Below are positions 6,684-8,485 of a DNA stretch of 8,485 nucleotides, piece after piece. The position numbers and the translations under genes were made by a program. The stretch is from contig JAJUJY010000173.1 in assembly GCA_029265085.1 (NCBI GenBank), positions 1 through 8,485 on the forward strand, given 5' to 3'. This DNA is from Chloroflexota bacterium (GTDB lineage: Bacteria; Chloroflexota; Anaerolineae; Anaerolineales; Anaerolineaceae). Every line of letters starts with the position of its first letter. Position 1 is the first letter of the stretch. The notes under the pieces are model-generated. The model had not been told where the DNA came from. It saw only the letters and a list, made by a program, of their open reading frames with translations, and ran no database searches.

Positions 6684-7202
6684 ATGGCAAACACAATGAA
6701 ACAGTGGGCTAAGGCTCCCGATATGGTGATTGACACCAAAAAGAAATATGTTGCAACGTTTAAAACCGAAAAAGGCGATATTGTCATTCGCTTATTTGCG
6801 GATAAAGTACCTCATACGGTTAATAATTTTGTCTTCCTGGCACGGGAAGGTTTTTTTGATGAAACAATTTTTCATCGTGTTATCGATGATTTTATGGCTC
6901 AAGGCGGTGATCCGACCGGAACTGGCCGGGGCGGACCGGGGTATCGCTTTGCTGATGAGTTTGACCGTTCATTAAAACATGACAAGCCGGGTATCCTTTC
7001 TATGGCGAATGCCGGACCGAATACCAATGGCTCACAATTCTTTATCACGCATGTTCCTACACCCTGGTTAGATGGCAAACATGCAGTGTTTGGCGAAGTG
7101 ACTACAGGTTTGGATGTATTAATGTCAATCCCAGCACGTGATCCAATGAAAATTAATAGTCCTTCAGTTAAATTGTTAACTGTCGAAATTACTGAAGAAT
7201 AA
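6684..7202 (+). CDS. Cyclophilin-type peptidyl-prolyl cis-trans isomerase
   Basis: This 172-residue single-domain cyclophilin catalyses cis-trans isomerisation of proline peptide bonds and acts as a folding helper. The active-site residues of the family are all present: R65 in FHRVI, F70, M71 and Q73 in FMAQGGD, N109 in SMANAGP, Q118 and F120 in GSQFFI, W128-L129, and H133 in LDGKHAVFG. There is a short N-terminal extension (1-22, [12 protein letters not shown]...) but no signal peptide or lipobox, so it should be cytoplasmic. The intact Trp means that, if typical of the family, it could bind cyclosporin. It starts about 105 bases after queA and is followed by a clear terminator, so it ends its transcript. 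I see only a weak promoter candidate in the gap before it (TTGGGC 6603, TACACT 6627), so it may be partly read from queA. Confidence 0.95.
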   Translation: MANTMKQWAKAPDMVIDTKKKYVATFKTEKGDIVIRLFADKVPHTVNNFVFLAREGFFDETIFHRVIDDFMAQGGDPTGTGRGGPGYRFADEFDRSLKHDKPGILSMANAGPNTNGSQFFITHVPTPWLDGKHAVFGEVTTGLDVLMSIPARDPMKINSPSVKLLTVEITEE

Positions 7203-7225
7203 TTTAATTTACGTAGAAGCGGAAT

Positions 7226-7261
7226 AGCCCCCGGCGTTTTTTGTCGGGCGGCTGTTTTTTT
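7226..7261 (+). terminator. Rho-independent terminator after the cyclophilin gene
   Basis: AGCC-CCCG (7226-7233) pairs with CGGG-GGCT (7245-7248 and 7250-7253) with one bulged C at 7249 and an 11-base loop. GTTTTTTT follows directly (7254-7261). This is a classic GC stem plus U-tract, 23 bases after the cyclophilin stop. Confidence 0.85.
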
Positions 7262-7278
7262 AATCCTGATAGATCGTC

Positions 7279-7284
7279 TATAAT
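7279..7284 (+). promoter_or_regulatory. Possible -10 box for the uracil-DNA glycosylase gene
   Basis: TATAAT at 7279-7284 is a perfect -10 hexamer about 75 bases before the gene. At 17 bases upstream lies only the T-run of the preceding terminator (7255-7261) in place of a normal -35. A second -10-like TACAAT is at 7334-7339, with no -35 in register. An inverted repeat ATAGA-TCG-TCTAT (7269-7281) overlaps the first box and could be an operator. Confidence 0.35.
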
Positions 7285-7359
7285 TAATTTTGGTAAGTCT
7301 TTGGCTGACCGGTAACAGGTTTTGTTTGCAAACTACAATATTGAGGGCAGGATTTCACA

Positions 7360-8061
7360 ATGAACCCAGATTGTCTAGAGAAATGGAACGAACATATCAA
7401 TGCAGTGATCCAGTGCCGCAGATGCCCACGTTTGGTTTCCTGGAGGGAAGAGGTGGCGGTATCGAAACGCAAGGCTTACCGGGATTGGACATATTGGGGA
7501 AAACCTGTACCAGGGTTTGGTGATCCAGAAGCTCGTTTGTTAATCGTTGGATTGGCACCAGGAGCGCACGGGTCAAATCGGACAGGAAGAATGTTTACAG
7601 GAGATGCTTCGGGGGATTTTCTTTATCCTGCGTTAAATCGGGCGGGTTTTGCGAACCAACCCTCGGCAAGTACGGTGGATGATGGCTTAACCTTGAAAGA
7701 TGCGTATATCACCGCCGCTGCCCGCTGTGCTCCTCCCGATAACAAGCCGACCAAAGAAGAATTGTTGAATTGCCAGCCTTATTTGATAACAGAAATCAAG
7801 CTTCTTAAAAACCTCCAGGGGATTGTGGCATTGGGTAGAATTGCCCTCGATTGGACTATTGCTGCCTATCACCAGCTTGGTTTCGATCTATCTGCAATCA
7901 CTTTTGGCCATAATCAATATTTTCCATCTCAGAATGGAAACCCTTGGGTAATTACTTCGTATCATCCGAGCCGGCAAAACACACAGACTGGACGATTAAC
8001 TCAACCAATGTTTGACCAGGTTTGGCAGCAGGCCCGAGATTTACTGAATATATATTCGTAA
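7360..8061 (+). CDS. Family 5 (UdgB-type) uracil-DNA glycosylase with a 4Fe-4S cluster
   Basis: This 233-residue protein removes uracil, and in characterised relatives other deaminated bases, from DNA in base excision repair. Four cysteines, C19-x2-C22, C123 and C138, fit the iron-sulfur cluster ligands of the family 4/5 enzymes. The first active-site motif is GLAPGAHG (64-71) followed by NRTGRMFTGDASG (73-85). The alanine and histidine in this motif, rather than the GEAPG form of family 4, point to family 5. The second motif is SYHPSRQNTQTG (200-211), with the HPSRQN core. The start is preceded by a GAGGGCAGG stretch (7343-7351). It stands between a terminator and a separate promoter, so it is probably monocistronic. 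Family 5 enzymes lack the catalytic Asp of family 1, so activity may be slower and broader. Confidence 0.92.
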   Translation: MNPDCLEKWNEHINAVIQCRRCPRLVSWREEVAVSKRKAYRDWTYWGKPVPGFGDPEARLLIVGLAPGAHGSNRTGRMFTGDASGDFLYPALNRAGFANQPSASTVDDGLTLKDAYITAAARCAPPDNKPTKEELLNCQPYLITEIKLLKNLQGIVALGRIALDWTIAAYHQLGFDLSAITFGHNQYFPSQNGNPWVITSYHPSRQNTQTGRLTQPMFDQVWQQARDLLNIYS

Positions 8062-8091
8062 CAATTGTATATAGTTTGTATAAGTGCCCTA

Positions 8092-8120
8092 TTGATAGCA
8101 GGCTGCTCATCGAATAGAAT
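8092..8120 (+). promoter_or_regulatory. Sigma70-type promoter for the alpha/beta hydrolase gene
   Basis: TTGATA (8092-8097) and TAGAAT (8115-8120) are 17 bases apart, and the hexamers match consensus at 5 of 6 positions each. The start site would fall near 8127, about 32 bases before the ATG. A perfect inverted repeat AGCAG-G-CTGCT (8097-8107) lies in the spacer and might be an operator. Confidence 0.6.
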
Positions 8121-8158
8121 GAGTTTAGTTCGAATTTCTACTGCTTTTTCGAGGAAAA

Positions 8159-8485
8159 ATGACCATTAAGCGCGCCTTTACAATGATCCTGGCAATAATT
8201 CTGTTGGCTTTGGTTGGCTTTGTGGTTTGGGCGGAAACACCCCTTGGCCCAATGATCGAAGCACAAAATGTACTCAATAGTAATGATCTTGTTCAATACG
8301 AATCGGCAAACTGGATAACATACCAGCCCATCAATCCAACCTCAACGGGGTTGATTATCTATCCGGGTGGTAGAGTGGATTATCGTTCTTATGCACCAAT
8401 GGCTCGTGCGATTGCTGAAAATGGGTACGTTGTCATTTTGATAAGAATGCCGCTTAACCTGGCCGTATTTTCCCCCAATGCAGCC
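8159..8485 (+). CDS. Membrane-anchored alpha/beta hydrolase, N-terminal part (runs off the window)
   Basis: The frame from ATG 8159 is open for 109 codons to the window edge. GAGG at 8151-8154 is the ribosome binding site. Residues 4-5 are Lys-Arg, followed by one hydrophobic helix (about 6-24) that serves as a signal anchor or signal peptide, so the rest should lie outside the cytoplasmic membrane. From residue 64 the pattern GLIIYPGGRVDYRSYAPMAR resembles the first core strand and oxyanion-loop region of alpha/beta hydrolases (Abhydrolase_5/dienelactone hydrolase-like), then NGYVVILIRMPLNLAVF (88-104), the next strand. The nucleophile elbow and the rest of the triad are beyond the edge, so activity and substrate cannot be judged. 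It has its own promoter at 8092-8120. Confidence 0.8.
   Translation, partial: MTIKRAFTMILAIILLALVGFVVWAETPLGPMIEAQNVLNSNDLVQYESANWITYQPINPTSTGLIIYPGGRVDYRSYAPMARAIAENGYVVILIRMPLNLAVFSPNAA

Overview
The window looks like an ordinary chromosomal stretch from an anaerobic member of the Chloroflexota, probably Anaerolineae. This placement is an inference from protein flavour: the cyclophilin, the RuvB/QueA sequences, the family 5 uracil-DNA glycosylase and the membrane-anchored alpha/beta hydrolase all read like that lineage, and the first bases hold the end of a group 4 [NiFe]-hydrogenase. No transposon, phage gene, CRISPR array, rRNA or tRNA was seen.

Layout. Bases 1-96 are the last 31 codons of a [NiFe]-hydrogenase large subunit read on the plus strand, followed by a perfect 15-bp hairpin (112-147). 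A good sigma70-type promoter (218-246) then drives a tight plus-strand cluster: moaA (331-1320), a NarL/FixJ-type response regulator (1325-1993) and a dCache-HAMP-HisKA_3 histidine kinase (about 1977-3746) whose start overlaps the regulator's end. A hairpin at 3750-3781 ends this cluster and the convergent upp gene (3789-4415, minus strand). upp and ruvB (4489-5517) diverge from a short AT-rich promoter region; ruvB is followed closely by queA (5559-6578), a pairing seen in many bacteria. Then come a cytoplasmic cyclophilin (6684-7202) with a clear intrinsic terminator, a family 5 Fe-S uracil-DNA glycosylase (7360-8061), and the first 109 codons of a membrane-anchored alpha/beta hydrolase (8159 to the window edge) behind a strong promoter.

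How the genes fit together. Most are housekeeping: Moco synthesis, pyrimidine salvage, Holliday-junction processing, queuosine modification, protein folding and uracil repair. The only linkage that hints at a less obvious circuit is moaA co-transcribed with a NarX/NarL-like two-component pair, next to a group 4 hydrogenase. This could mean signal-dependent control of molybdoenzyme or hydrogenase metabolism, but nothing in the sequence proves it. I did not find a convincing undescribed system; the findings below are modest and graded accordingly.
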